A stretch of DNA of 8,140 nucleotides from an uncultured Planctomycetota bacterium (GCA_903927855.1 CAIYOL010000089.1:1-8140), one strand, 5' to 3'; shown: positions 1 through 6,942, counted from the first letter of the stretch. Numbers and translations: made by a program. Notes: generated by a model not told the origin, from the letters alone.

Positions 1-1
1 C

Positions 2-130
2 GCTGGCTTCGGAGGCCTTATTACTGTTGCAGTCAGAAACCTGGATATGATTTGCTGGCGGGATGCGGTGGTAGAGATTTTGTCTGTAGCGGTGATAGTT
101 GCGGTAAGGGTTTATCTCGACTATGGATAG
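2..130 (+). CDS. 3' end of an unidentified upstream gene (partial)
   Basis: The frame starting at base 2 is open from the window edge to a TAG at 128-130 and encodes about 42 residues. About half of its codons begin with G, the usual bias of a true coding frame, which the other two frames lack. The peptide ends in a hydrophobic run (ILSVAVIVAVRVYL) followed by DYG, so it may be a membrane-associated C-terminus. The stop lies 18 bases before pilM, which suggests co-transcription. I do not recognise the family. Frame 1 is also open here but gives an implausible Cys/Gly-rich peptide, so the frame choice is inferred. Confidence 0.5.
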   Translation, partial: AGFGGLITVAVRNLDMICWRDAVVEILSVAVIVAVRVYLDYG

Positions 131-148
131 GTGGGAAGGAAATCGTAA

Positions 149-1327
149 ATGATAGGTTGGAAACTGAAAACACGAGATCTGCGGCCGATAGGATTGGACA
201 TAGGTCACAACTCTATCAAGATGATTCAGCTGGCAATGAATGGGGAACAAATAAGTATCCTTGCAGCGGATAAGGTCCGTGTTGAGGCTGGTATTAACGG
301 CGATGAAGAAGCAAGAAGGAGCTTTGTTATTTCTGCTATAAAGCAAATGCTGGCGAAGGGTAAGTTTCGCGGGCGAAATGTTGTCTCGTGTTTACCGAAT
401 GACAAGTTGAGAATGACGAGTTTGCGATTGGCCGAGACGGTAGCAGACGAAATTGAGCATGCATTGAAAAAAGAAGCCGGTCGACGTTTCGGATTAGACC
501 CGAAGGAGGACGTAGTTAACTATTTGGTTGCCGGGAATGTTCAGGATGGCGGTGATATTAAGAATGAGCTGATATTGTTTGCCGCATCCGATGAAACAAT
601 AAGAAGCCATATTGCGATGCTCGAAGAGGCGCAGCTTGAACCTGTGGCCATAGATACGGTTCCCTGTGCATTGTTCAGAAGTTTTGAGAAGTCACGGCGG
701 CGTGAGGAGGATAAAGACCAGACGGTTGTTTTCGTGGATGTTGGCAGCCAGTTCACTACGGTGGTATTTGGACGCGGAGGAGAAATTAGTTTCATCAAGC
801 AGATACCGATTGGCGGAGAAAAATTTAATCGTGAAATCGCATCGAAATTAGGGGTTAGCATTGACAAAGCTGAGATACTGCGAGAGAAGCTGCAGATGGA
901 AAGTTCGGCAAAGGCGGCAGGCATCAGTGTGTCGAAGTCGAGCCCGCCGAGGGATGACAGAGCGGTTTCGGTTCTGCAAGCAGGGCAAGATGGGAATGCT
1001 CTCGATACATCGACGCAACAGGTAATGGTTGATGCAATCGGAGCAGCAGCTGAAGATCTGGCAAAAGAGATATCGCTGTGTTTGAGATATTATACGGTGA
1101 CATTCAGGGGCGAGCTTGTTGGGCGAGCGGTTTTTTCCGGGGGAGAAGCATACGAAAGAATTTTGCTGGATGTTTTGAGACGGCACCTGACCGCTAAGGT
1201 TGAGGTTGCTCAGCCGTTGAAAGGCTTAGATATTTCAAATGTAAGATTTGATAATAACAGGCGATTACTTTGTGAGTGGTCGGTAGCAGTGGGGCTCGGT
1301 CTTAAGGGCTGGGAAGGCCAGCGATAA
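149..1327 (+). CDS. pilM: Type IV pilus assembly protein PilM (actin-like ATPase)
   Basis: This 392-residue protein is a cytoplasmic member of the actin/FtsA/Hsp70 ATPase fold that binds PilN at the inner face of the inner membrane. Visible motifs are the phosphate-1 loop IGLDIGHNSIKMIQL (residues 14-28, Asp17), the phosphate-2 loop VDVGS (196-200) and the adenosine motif FSGGEA (329-334). There is no signal peptide or membrane segment, as expected for separate PilM rather than the fused GspL of type II secretion. Between about residues 248 and 300 there is a Ser/Asp/Gln-rich, low-complexity stretch before the helix IGAAAEDLAKEISLCLRYY, which looks longer than usual. The start is fixed by in-frame stops at 128-130 and 146-148, with a GGAAGGA ribosome-binding site at 134-140. 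pilN follows after 2 bases. Confidence 0.93.
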   Translation: MIGWKLKTRDLRPIGLDIGHNSIKMIQLAMNGEQISILAADKVRVEAGINGDEEARRSFVISAIKQMLAKGKFRGRNVVSCLPNDKLRMTSLRLAETVADEIEHALKKEAGRRFGLDPKEDVVNYLVAGNVQDGGDIKNELILFAASDETIRSHIAMLEEAQLEPVAIDTVPCALFRSFEKSRRREEDKDQTVVFVDVGSQFTTVVFGRGGEISFIKQIPIGGEKFNREIASKLGVSIDKAEILREKLQMESSAKAAGISVSKSSPPRDDRAVSVLQAGQDGNALDTSTQQVMVDAIGAAAEDLAKEISLCLRYYTVTFRGELVGRAVFSGGEAYERILLDVLRRHLTAKVEVAQPLKGLDISNVRFDNNRRLLCEWSVAVGLGLKGWEGQR

Positions 1328-1329
1328 TT

Positions 1330-2055
1330 ATGAAGGAAATTGATTTTCTTCCAACATGGTACAAAAGCGACAGACAACGGCAGATTAGTTATCGCACGCA
1401 GTATGTCGGCATAGGGGGCATATTTTTAGCGATGGTGATGTGGAGTTTTATCGCGACGCGTTCACTTTCAAAAACTGCAGCAGAACTTGCTTTGGCGGAA
1501 TCGAAATCGGCGAGCGCAGAAAGGGCAGCACAAGAAATTGCCGCGATTAGAGACGAAGCGGCACATTTGCAGGAAAAAGCGAGAACCATAGAAGAAATAG
1601 ATTCCAAAATTGACGTTGCAAATGTTTTGGCTGAGATCAGCTTTTTGGTTGATAGAAAGACAGTATTGAGCGAAGTTGAATTCGTCGCCGAGAAGTTCGG
1701 AGGCGAGCAGGAAGCGAAACCAAACAACTGCTCTACAGTTAAAATGGTCGGTGATAATTTTAGCGGTAAAGAGTCGCCGCCACTTGGTGACGTTAGATTT
1801 AAGGTGTTGATAAATGGTGTTGCGTCAGATGCAAGCGATGTAGCGGCATTGATATGCAAGCTGGAAGACTCGCCATATTTTTGCCAGGTCGTACCATTGT
1901 TTACGCGGAACAAGGAGATGAAAACAGCAGCTAGTGCAGGGGGAGAAAAATTTCAGGTGAGTGAGTTCAAGATAAGCTGCAATCTGGCGAATTATCGGCA
2001 AGAGGAACCTTATTTTGCAAAAGGGGCACAAAAAAGAAAGGCGGCAGGTCTGTGA
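1330..2055 (+). CDS. pilN: PilN-like inner-membrane alignment protein
   Basis: This 241-residue bitopic protein has PilN architecture. A short cytoplasmic N-terminus holds IDFLP (residues 4-8), matching the INLLP-type peptide by which PilN docks into PilM. A single membrane helix lies at about 25-43 (YVGIGGIFLAMVMWSFIAT). An Ala/Glu-rich coiled coil covers about 47-95, and a periplasmic domain covers about 100-225. It is somewhat longer than typical PilN because of the extended periplasmic part. The family assignment rests on topology, the N-terminal motif and position directly after pilM and before pilO. The sequence of the periplasmic domain alone would not have been enough. The stop TGA shares its last base with the pilO ATG, suggesting translational coupling. 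Confidence 0.83.
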   Translation: MKEIDFLPTWYKSDRQRQISYRTQYVGIGGIFLAMVMWSFIATRSLSKTAAELALAESKSASAERAAQEIAAIRDEAAHLQEKARTIEEIDSKIDVANVLAEISFLVDRKTVLSEVEFVAEKFGGEQEAKPNNCSTVKMVGDNFSGKESPPLGDVRFKVLINGVASDASDVAALICKLEDSPYFCQVVPLFTRNKEMKTAASAGGEKFQVSEFKISCNLANYRQEEPYFAKGAQKRKAAGL

Positions 2056-2600
2056 TGCTATTTCGAGAAAGACAACAAATAGTGATATGTGCAGCAGCGG
2101 CAGTGATAATTTGCGGATTTGTGCTGCTCAGGTATCTGCCTTTGCAAAAAAGAGTGAACTCTCTCAGGCAAGCCCACGCATCGCAGATGCTTGCTATTTC
2201 AAAGACCTCGGCTGAAAGTCAGCAGATACCGGCAATCAAGGAACAACTGCAGCAACTGCGAACGGAAGTTGAAAATTATGAGCGACAAATACCTGCGCGA
2301 AGAGAGCTTGGCGAGTTTTTGCAAAAAATCGCCAACTTGATGAATGAGCATAATCTTCAGGGACAGGTGATTCAGATTGGCGAGGAAATAAGAGCAGGAG
2401 AGTTGAACTGCATACCAGTAAGTATGCAGTGTAAAGGCAGGCTGTCGCAGATATTCGAATTTTATAGATGCGTGCAAGGATTGGACAGGCTGGTTCGCAT
2501 CGAACATGTAAAGCTTGTGAATGACGGTGATTTCAACGGCGAAGTGATTATGCAGACGAATGCGGTTATTTATTACAGAGCAGAGGCCGGACAAGGATAG
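2055..2600 (+). CDS. pilO: PilO-like inner-membrane alignment protein
   Basis: This 181-residue PilO-type protein pairs with PilN in the periplasm, and the pair sets the geometry of the pilus machine. It has a short N-terminus, one membrane helix at about 9-25 (IVICAAAAVIICGFVLL), a coiled coil at about 29-84 ending in the PilO-like IPARRELGEFLQKIA, then a small alpha/beta periplasmic domain with the typical pattern IPVSMQCKGRLSQIFEFY followed by a strand around VRIEHVKLV. I prefer the ATG at 2055, which overlaps the pilN stop as TGATG with AGG at 2046-2048. A GTG at 2052 is also possible and adds one residue. The gene lies in the expected pilM-N-O order. Confidence 0.86.
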   Translation: MLFRERQQIVICAAAAVIICGFVLLRYLPLQKRVNSLRQAHASQMLAISKTSAESQQIPAIKEQLQQLRTEVENYERQIPARRELGEFLQKIANLMNEHNLQGQVIQIGEEIRAGELNCIPVSMQCKGRLSQIFEFYRCVQGLDRLVRIEHVKLVNDGDFNGEVIMQTNAVIYYRAEAGQG

Positions 2601-2634
2601 GAAAAATTAGACTCAAAAAGAGATATAAGAAGGT

Positions 2635-3231
2635 ATGAAGCAGAACCTGAAGAACAGCGGTAATAGAAGCAACAGGATTTTTAGTCGGTTGGCAGCGGAG
2701 AAGGAAAAAACCATTATAGCGGTGTGTTTACTCGCAGTAATGGTCTTCATGTGGGTCAGAGTGCTTGGGAGAAATGGGCCGCAGAGCACCAGCGCGGCAG
2801 TAGTAGCACAAGAGGTAACTGGGGGGCAGATGAATTCGAAATTAAAGATATCTTTTATAGAATTGCCGAAAGTCGAAGGCCGTAATGATGTACTTGCCAG
2901 AGACTTTTTTATTGTGAGCGACTGGCGGGATTTTATGAGAGGCGGAGAAGGGAAATCAGGCAGTATTGAAAAAGTTAGTGTTGTTTCAAGAAACGGCGGT
3001 GAAGAAACAGCCAAGCGGGTTGCAGAAAAACTGAAGCTGGAAACAATAATGCTGGGCGAAAATCCCCGGGCTTTTATTAATGATAAGCTGCTGTCGGTGG
3101 GAGATAAATTGTTTATCGGAGACGGAATCAATACGTATGAATGTGAAGTTGCTGAGATTGAAGGAAACACGGTGTTTATAAGGTGCGGAGAAAAAGATGT
3201 GAAGGATTTGGGATTTACGGCTGAAGATTAA
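2635..3231 (+). CDS. PilP/GspC-like inner-membrane linker protein
   Basis: The 198-residue protein has a basic N-terminus, one membrane helix at about 26-45 (TIIAVCLLAVMVFMWVRVLG), a flexible linker and a small C-terminal beta-rich domain. Around residues 143-180, AFINDKLLSVGDKLFIG followed by YECEVAEIEGNTVFIRC has the 'A-I-N-x-K-x-x-x-G-D-x-x' then 'V-x-x-I' shape of PilP and GspC homology-region domains. Those domains touch the secretin and connect it to PilN/PilO. Position after pilO is where pilP sits in classical pil operons. PilP is usually a lipoprotein, but here a membrane helix replaces the lipobox, which is more GspC-like. AAGAAGG at 2627-2633 is only one base from the ATG, so AAAGAGA at 2616-2622 may be the working ribosome-binding site. 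Family membership is an inference from shape and context. Confidence 0.6.
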   Translation: MKQNLKNSGNRSNRIFSRLAAEKEKTIIAVCLLAVMVFMWVRVLGRNGPQSTSAAVVAQEVTGGQMNSKLKISFIELPKVEGRNDVLARDFFIVSDWRDFMRGGEGKSGSIEKVSVVSRNGGEETAKRVAEKLKLETIMLGENPRAFINDKLLSVGDKLFIGDGINTYECEVAEIEGNTVFIRCGEKDVKDLGFTAED

Positions 3232-3240
3232 AGAAAAATC

Positions 3241-3244
3241 GGAG
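3241..3244 (+). promoter_or_regulatory. Ribosome-binding site that favours a TTG start for the kinase
   Basis: GGAG lies 8 bases before the TTG at 3253 but only 2 bases before the GTG at 3247. Normal spacing therefore supports the TTG, although no experiment or alignment confirms this. Confidence 0.5.
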
Positions 3245-3252
3245 ATGTGATT

Positions 3253-4725
3253 TTGAAATCGGTAAGAAGCTTATATGTTATAGTCACAAGTGTCGCTGCG
3301 GGCAGTTTATTCGCAGCAGGCTTTGCCGGATTGTATTACTCCGGCGCAGGGGAGGGTTTGTGCTCTGCCGGTTATGCTTTTGCTGCTTCGGCGTGCTGCT
3401 TTGCTGCGGCTGCCGGCGTGGTTTGGCTTGGATGGCATTGGCTGAGACTAGTCAGGGGTATCACGTCCATAACCCAACAGCTCGGAGAAAAGCAGTCGAG
3501 TTGCATCAAACCAAGCAACAACAAAATAATAAATGAACTGAGCGAGGAGATTAATAAACATTTTGACGGTAACAGCAGTTATATAGAAGAACTCGAAAAG
3601 CAAGTCAAGGACTTGCAACTTAAGATTCAACTGCTGCGAAGACAAAAAGGAAACACTGATGCGATTATATACGGTATCCGCGATGCGGTTATCGTTATTG
3701 ATGAGTTTGACAAGCTGTTGATGGCAAATGAGGCGGCCGGCAGACTTTTTAATTTTGATTATAAAAGTTCGCAGCACAAACTTGTCAGCGAGCTTGTCAG
3801 CAGTGAAAAAGCGAAGGCTGGTGAAAATGAATTTGTAGATTTTCTATGTCAAAGCAGACAAAATAAAGTGCGACATACGAGGCGCGAAATTGTTTTTTCA
3901 AACGAGGGCAAGTCAAGAATTTTCGACTGCATTGTTTCGTGTATTTACGATGAGGAAGAGCAGGTTTGCGGGATTGTTGCAGTGCTGCACGATGTTACAC
4001 GTGAGAAAGAAATATCGCAGATGAAAGACGATTTTGTAAATCACGTTTCGCACGAATTAAAAACTCCCCTTGCTTCCATCAGCGCCTATTCTGAAATGCT
4101 GGTTGACGGAGAAGCGAACGACGAGCAGACAAGAAAAGAATTTTATGCAGTGATTCAAAGTCAGGCTAAAAGGCTAAATCGGCTGATTGAAGACATACTG
4201 AATATTTCTCGCATAGAATCTGGTCTGATAAAAGTAGAAAAGAAACCTGTCAGCCTGACAATACTAATAGAAGAGCAGCTGCAAATGATAAGAAGTTACG
4301 CTGAAGAGAAGCACGTTGAGATTATCGGACAAAAGCCGATTGTTTTCGACCAAGTGTATGCGGATAAGGATATGATTTCGCAGGTCATTGTTAATCTGCT
4401 CAGTAACGCAGTTAAATATACTCCCTGTGGAGGCTCGATAAAAATTGAAACCGAGGTTGACGAAATCGCAGGTCTGGCACGGGTCAGCATAACTGATACG
4501 GGAGTCGGAATTCCTAAAGATGAAATAGAACATATCTTTGATAAATTTTACAGGGTCGACGCGAATAAGAATCAAGCAGAAGGGACAGGGTTAGGACTTA
4601 ACCTTGTTAAACAAATAGTCGAAAAAGTTCACAATGGCAGGGTATTCGTTACAAGTGAACCCGGTATTGGCAGCATTTTTGGCTTTGAGATGCCCCTGGC
4701 GACTGCGGAGGCGATAAAAGTGTAA
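3253..4725 (+). CDS. Membrane sensor histidine kinase with PAS domain
   Basis: This 490-residue kinase would autophosphorylate and pass phosphate to the receiver encoded next. Numbering from the TTG start, two membrane helices lie at about 7-28 and 40-63. They are separated by only about a dozen residues, so there is no real periplasmic sensor domain. A helical coiled-coil linker with no clear HAMP motif (about 75-130) leads to a PAS domain (about 136-248), then a HisKA domain with the H-box FVNHVSHELKTPLASI (phosphoacceptor His267). The HATPase_c domain has the N-box NLLSNAVKYTP (Asn385), G1 box DTGVGIP (Asp415), F-box IFDKFYRV and G2 box GTGLGL (from Gly444). All catalytic boxes are intact. 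The layout resembles PhoR/ResE-type kinases. A GTG at 3247 is the alternative start. The gene follows the PilP-like gene after 21 bases, tying it to the pilus operon. Confidence 0.93.
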   Translation: MKSVRSLYVIVTSVAAGSLFAAGFAGLYYSGAGEGLCSAGYAFAASACCFAAAAGVVWLGWHWLRLVRGITSITQQLGEKQSSCIKPSNNKIINELSEEINKHFDGNSSYIEELEKQVKDLQLKIQLLRRQKGNTDAIIYGIRDAVIVIDEFDKLLMANEAAGRLFNFDYKSSQHKLVSELVSSEKAKAGENEFVDFLCQSRQNKVRHTRREIVFSNEGKSRIFDCIVSCIYDEEEQVCGIVAVLHDVTREKEISQMKDDFVNHVSHELKTPLASISAYSEMLVDGEANDEQTRKEFYAVIQSQAKRLNRLIEDILNISRIESGLIKVEKKPVSLTILIEEQLQMIRSYAEEKHVEIIGQKPIVFDQVYADKDMISQVIVNLLSNAVKYTPCGGSIKIETEVDEIAGLARVSITDTGVGIPKDEIEHIFDKFYRVDANKNQAEGTGLGLNLVKQIVEKVHNGRVFVTSEPGIGSIFGFEMPLATAEAIKV

Positions 4726-4757
4726 GACATATCTTGTTTGAGATACGAGGAACTTTT

Positions 4758-4762
4758 AGGAG
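4758..4762 (+). promoter_or_regulatory. Ribosome-binding site deciding the response-regulator start
   Basis: AGGAG sits 8 bases before the ATG at 4771. This makes the ATG, rather than the in-frame TTG at 4738 that would add 11 residues of non-receiver sequence, the likely start. Confidence 0.7.
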
Positions 4763-4770
4763 ACAAGGTA

Positions 4771-5163
4771 ATGGCAGAAAGAAAAGTATTAGTTGCGGAT
4801 GATGAGATACATATAGTTCATGTGGTAACTATAAAGCTTCGTAATAACGGCTATGAGGTGATATCGGCGGAGAACGGCGATGATGCTTTTGCTCTGGCTT
4901 GTGAAGAGAAGCCAGATATTATCGTTACGGATTTTCAGATGCCTGGTATGACAGGAGTGGAACTTGTGCGGAAACTTCGGCAGAACGAAACGACAAAAGA
5001 TATACCTGTGATTATGTTGACGGCAAGAGGTTTTGCTGTTGAGGATAAGGAAAAGGAAGAGCTGGAGATATCGGAGCTTCTCAGTAAGCCGTTCAGTCCC
5101 AAGGAACTGTTAAGAAGCATCGAGGATATTCTGTACCAGAGGAAGGTAATGCAAAATAAATGA
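4771..5163 (+). CDS. Stand-alone receiver (CheY/Spo0F-like response regulator)
   Basis: The 130-residue product is a single receiver domain with no output domain. The acidic pair is Asp10-Asp11, the phosphoacceptor is Asp54 (IIVTDFQMPGMTG), the switch Thr is Thr84 (VIMLTARG) and the conserved Lys is Lys106 in LSKPFSP. Translation from the ATG begins just before the first strand (KVLVADDE), the normal start of this fold. It lies 45 bases after the kinase stop, so the kinase is its likely phosphodonor. With no DNA-binding or enzymatic domain it should act by protein contact, for instance on the downstream HD-GYP protein, on the pilus machinery, or as a phosphorelay intermediate. Which of these applies cannot be read from the sequence. 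Confidence 0.92.
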   Translation: MAERKVLVADDEIHIVHVVTIKLRNNGYEVISAENGDDAFALACEEKPDIIVTDFQMPGMTGVELVRKLRQNETTKDIPVIMLTARGFAVEDKEKEELEISELLSKPFSPKELLRSIEDILYQRKVMQNK

Positions 5164-5165
5164 TG

Positions 5166-5202
5166 ATGCCTGCGCAGGTTTTGCAGATACAGGCGTGTTT
5201 TT
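5166..5202 (+). terminator. Terminator-like hairpin between receiver and HD-GYP genes
   Basis: ATGCCTG (5166-5172) can pair with CAGGCGT (5190-5196) in a 7-bp stem with one G-T wobble and a 17-base loop, followed by five T at 5198-5202. The perfect palindrome CCTGCGCAGG (5169-5178) offers a competing fold. The stem is short and the loop long, so it is a weak candidate that may attenuate rather than end transcription of the downstream genes. Confidence 0.3.
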
Positions 5203-5217
5203 GGATTTGAGGAACCT

Positions 5218-6942
5218 ATGTTGGATACAATTAAAAGAGATGTAAGCTCATTACAGGTACGTGAATTGAAAAGGTTTGGCGGCAAGATAAACAAGCTCGG
5301 CGTAAATTTCGCAGTTTGTAATGCTGACAGTGAAATGATATTGCTGTGCGGCGGAGGCAAATTCAAAAGCGACGAGGAGCAGTTAGTAAAGTTGAGCCAG
5401 CGAGTTTTAAAACAAAGCGACGAGAGAAGTGGTGCCGAGACAGAGTCGAAAGTTTGCCAATTCGACGAAGGCAATCAAGTTTTAGCTGCTGTTCTTAAAT
5501 CAGACGGCGAAGCTGTTGGAACAGCACTGATTGACTTGGGCAGCGAGCGAAGCTCGCCTCGCCTGGGGGGCGAAGCGGGAGGGACGAACAACGAGGGACG
5601 AATAATGAGCGAGATGCTTGGGCTTTTGGCAGAGCATTTTCAAACGGCGGGGCAAGCCGAGAAACAAATTGACATAGTCAGCAATGAACTGGCGCAAACC
5701 TACGAGGAAATTGTGCTGCTTCACAAGCTAAGCACAAATATGAAAGTTACTGAACCAGATGCTGCTTTTCTTCAGATGGCCTGCGACAGCTTAGCTGATA
5801 TTGTCGATGTCGAGGGTATGGCAATACTGCTGGAAAAGACCATAGAGGGCGAGAAGAGGCTGGTTTTGGCTGCAGGGTTGGGGTTGATAGATGTGAATGA
5901 ACGAATGGCTGTTATTTTAAAAGACCGATTAGTTGAGGAAATAAACAGCGGGCACGAAGCATTGCTGGACAGCGAAGTTGATTCGCATTTCAAATATAAT
6001 TGGCCGGGGAACGTAAAAAGTATTATTGTGGTGCCTTTTTGGGGTAAAGGGAAAACGGGAGCCACCTTTCCTTGTTCCGAAGGAAGCAGAGTGGCGGAGG
6101 ATGCACTCCGCTTGGGGACGCCTTACGGCGAAAATGAAAACTCCATGATAGGCCTGATGGTCGCGATAAACAGAATCGACAAACCCGACTTCGATAGTAC
6201 GGATGCGAAACTGTTTAATTCGGTGGCCAACGGATGTGCTATTTTTATTGATAACGGCAGACTATTCAAGGACCTCGAAGAATTATTTATAGGTTCGTTA
6301 AAAGCATTAACAAGCAGTATTGATGCAAAGGACCCATATACTCGCGGCCATTCTGAAAGGGTTGCATTTATCTCCCGCTGGATTGCCGAGAGAATGGATG
6401 GGGAAGAATCGTTAAAAGGAGAGGAGATACATAAGATTTATCTGGCTGGATTACTACACGATATAGGGAAAATGGGGGTAAATGACGCGGTGTTGCGTAA
6501 GAAAGGCAAGCTGACCGAGCAGGAAATGAACGACATGAGGAAGCATCCATCGATAGGGGCTGGTATTTTAAGTGGAATAAAACAGATGCGTGATATTGTG
6601 TCTGGTGTATTGTGTCACCACGAGCGAATCGACGGCAAGGGTTATCCCAACGGTTTAGTAGGCGAGCAGATACCACTGGTGGGCAAAATTGTCGGACTTG
6701 CGGACAGTTTTGATGCAATGACATCGAAGCGCACCTACAGGGGTGCGATGACCGTAGGAGAAGCACGGGCGGAAATAGAGAGGGGGTTGGGAACACAGTT
6801 CGACGAGAAAGTAGGGAGAGTATTTATCAGCAGTGACATTAACCAACTCTGGGATTTTATGCAAGATGGCCTTGCCGAAATTTATGGGAACGGTAATTTA
6901 TCAGAATACAGCACTGCCGTTGTAGGGACATTAGTCAAATGA
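5218..6942 (+). CDS. GAF and HD-GYP protein, predicted cyclic-di-GMP phosphodiesterase
   Basis: This 574-residue protein carries a C-terminal HD-GYP domain, a family known to hydrolyse cyclic-di-GMP at a metal site. Visible catalytic residues are His378 (RGHSERV), His414-Asp415 with Lys418 (LLHDIGKMG), His467-His468 (CHHERIDGKGYPNG), the GYP triplet 475-477, and ADSFDAMTSKRTYR downstream. The core looks intact. A GAF domain covers about 180-345 (for example MAILLEKT, SIIVVPFW, GLMVAINR), and the N-terminal 105 residues look like another small GAF-like sensor. There is no membrane segment, so it is cytosolic. Two stretches look inserted: about residues 108-130, in the linker after TALIDLG, and about 280-305, inside a GAF loop. 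Both are encoded by hairpin-rich DNA. GAGGA at 5209-5213 supports the ATG at 5218. The stop overlaps the STAS start as ATGA. Confidence 0.93.
   Translation: MLDTIKRDVSSLQVRELKRFGGKINKLGVNFAVCNADSEMILLCGGGKFKSDEEQLVKLSQRVLKQSDERSGAETESKVCQFDEGNQVLAAVLKSDGEAVGTALIDLGSERSSPRLGGEAGGTNNEGRIMSEMLGLLAEHFQTAGQAEKQIDIVSNELAQTYEEIVLLHKLSTNMKVTEPDAAFLQMACDSLADIVDVEGMAILLEKTIEGEKRLVLAAGLGLIDVNERMAVILKDRLVEEINSGHEALLDSEVDSHFKYNWPGNVKSIIVVPFWGKGKTGATFPCSEGSRVAEDALRLGTPYGENENSMIGLMVAINRIDKPDFDSTDAKLFNSVANGCAIFIDNGRLFKDLEELFIGSLKALTSSIDAKDPYTRGHSERVAFISRWIAERMDGEESLKGEEIHKIYLAGLLHDIGKMGVNDAVLRKKGKLTEQEMNDMRKHPSIGAGILSGIKQMRDIVSGVLCHHERIDGKGYPNGLVGEQIPLVGKIVGLADSFDAMTSKRTYRGAMTVGEARAEIERGLGTQFDEKVGRVFISSDINQLWDFMQDGLAEIYGNGNLSEYSTAVVGTLVK
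5541..5606 (+). repeat. Hairpin-rich in-frame insertion in the HD-GYP gene (first)
   Basis: Two adjacent hairpins are visible: GCGAGC (5543-5548) with GCTCGC (5552-5557) around a GAA loop, and TCGCC (5559-5563) with GGCGA (5569-5573) around TGGGG. They are followed by a near-tandem 14-base repeat: GAGGGACGAA occurs at 5579-5588 and again at 5593-5602. The tract is much more GC-rich than its surroundings and encodes a low-complexity Gly/Ser/Arg/Glu linker between the first sensor domain and the next helix. The boundaries are approximate. Calling it an inserted repeat is an inference from structure, composition and position. Confidence 0.55.
6055..6134 (+). repeat. Hairpin-rich in-frame insertion in the HD-GYP gene (second)
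   Basis: Three hairpins follow one another: TTCCTT (6068-6073) with AAGGAA (6080-6085), GCGGAG (6094-6099) with CTCCGC (6106-6111), and CGCC (6119-6122) with GGCG (6127-6130). GAGTG (6089-6093) and CACTC (6104-6108) give a competing version of the middle stem. The encoded stretch, from about TGATFPCSEG to TPYGENE, interrupts a GAF domain between VPFWGKGK and MIGLMVAINR, where family members normally need only a few residues. Bases 6106-6131, read on the minus strand, resemble 7322-7347 upstream of the ATPase gene. The ends are approximate. Confidence 0.6.

Noticed and set aside
52..273. Frame-1 open reading frame of 73 residues across the pilM start
   Set aside because: It overlaps pilM by 125 bases, gives a Cys/Gly-rich peptide with no family features, and lacks a good ribosome-binding site. 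Frame 2 has better coding bias upstream.
541..924. Minus-strand open frame opposite pilM
   Set aside because: It is a Ser-rich shadow of pilM with no motif of its own. The other long minus-strand frames across the window were dismissed for the same reason.
4730..4745. Inverted repeat TATCT-TGTTTG-AGATA in the kinase-receiver gap
   Set aside because: A 5-bp AT-rich stem with a 6-base loop is expected by chance and has no T-tract or link to a known operator.
4738..4770. TTG start extending the receiver by 11 residues
   Set aside because: The ATG at 4771 has a well-spaced AGGAG and begins right at the receiver fold. The extension has no such support.
5541..6134. CRISPR array or insertion sequence as the source of the repeats in the HD-GYP gene
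   Set aside because: There are no regularly spaced identical repeats, no transposase and no long terminal inverted repeats. The tracts are short and open in frame.
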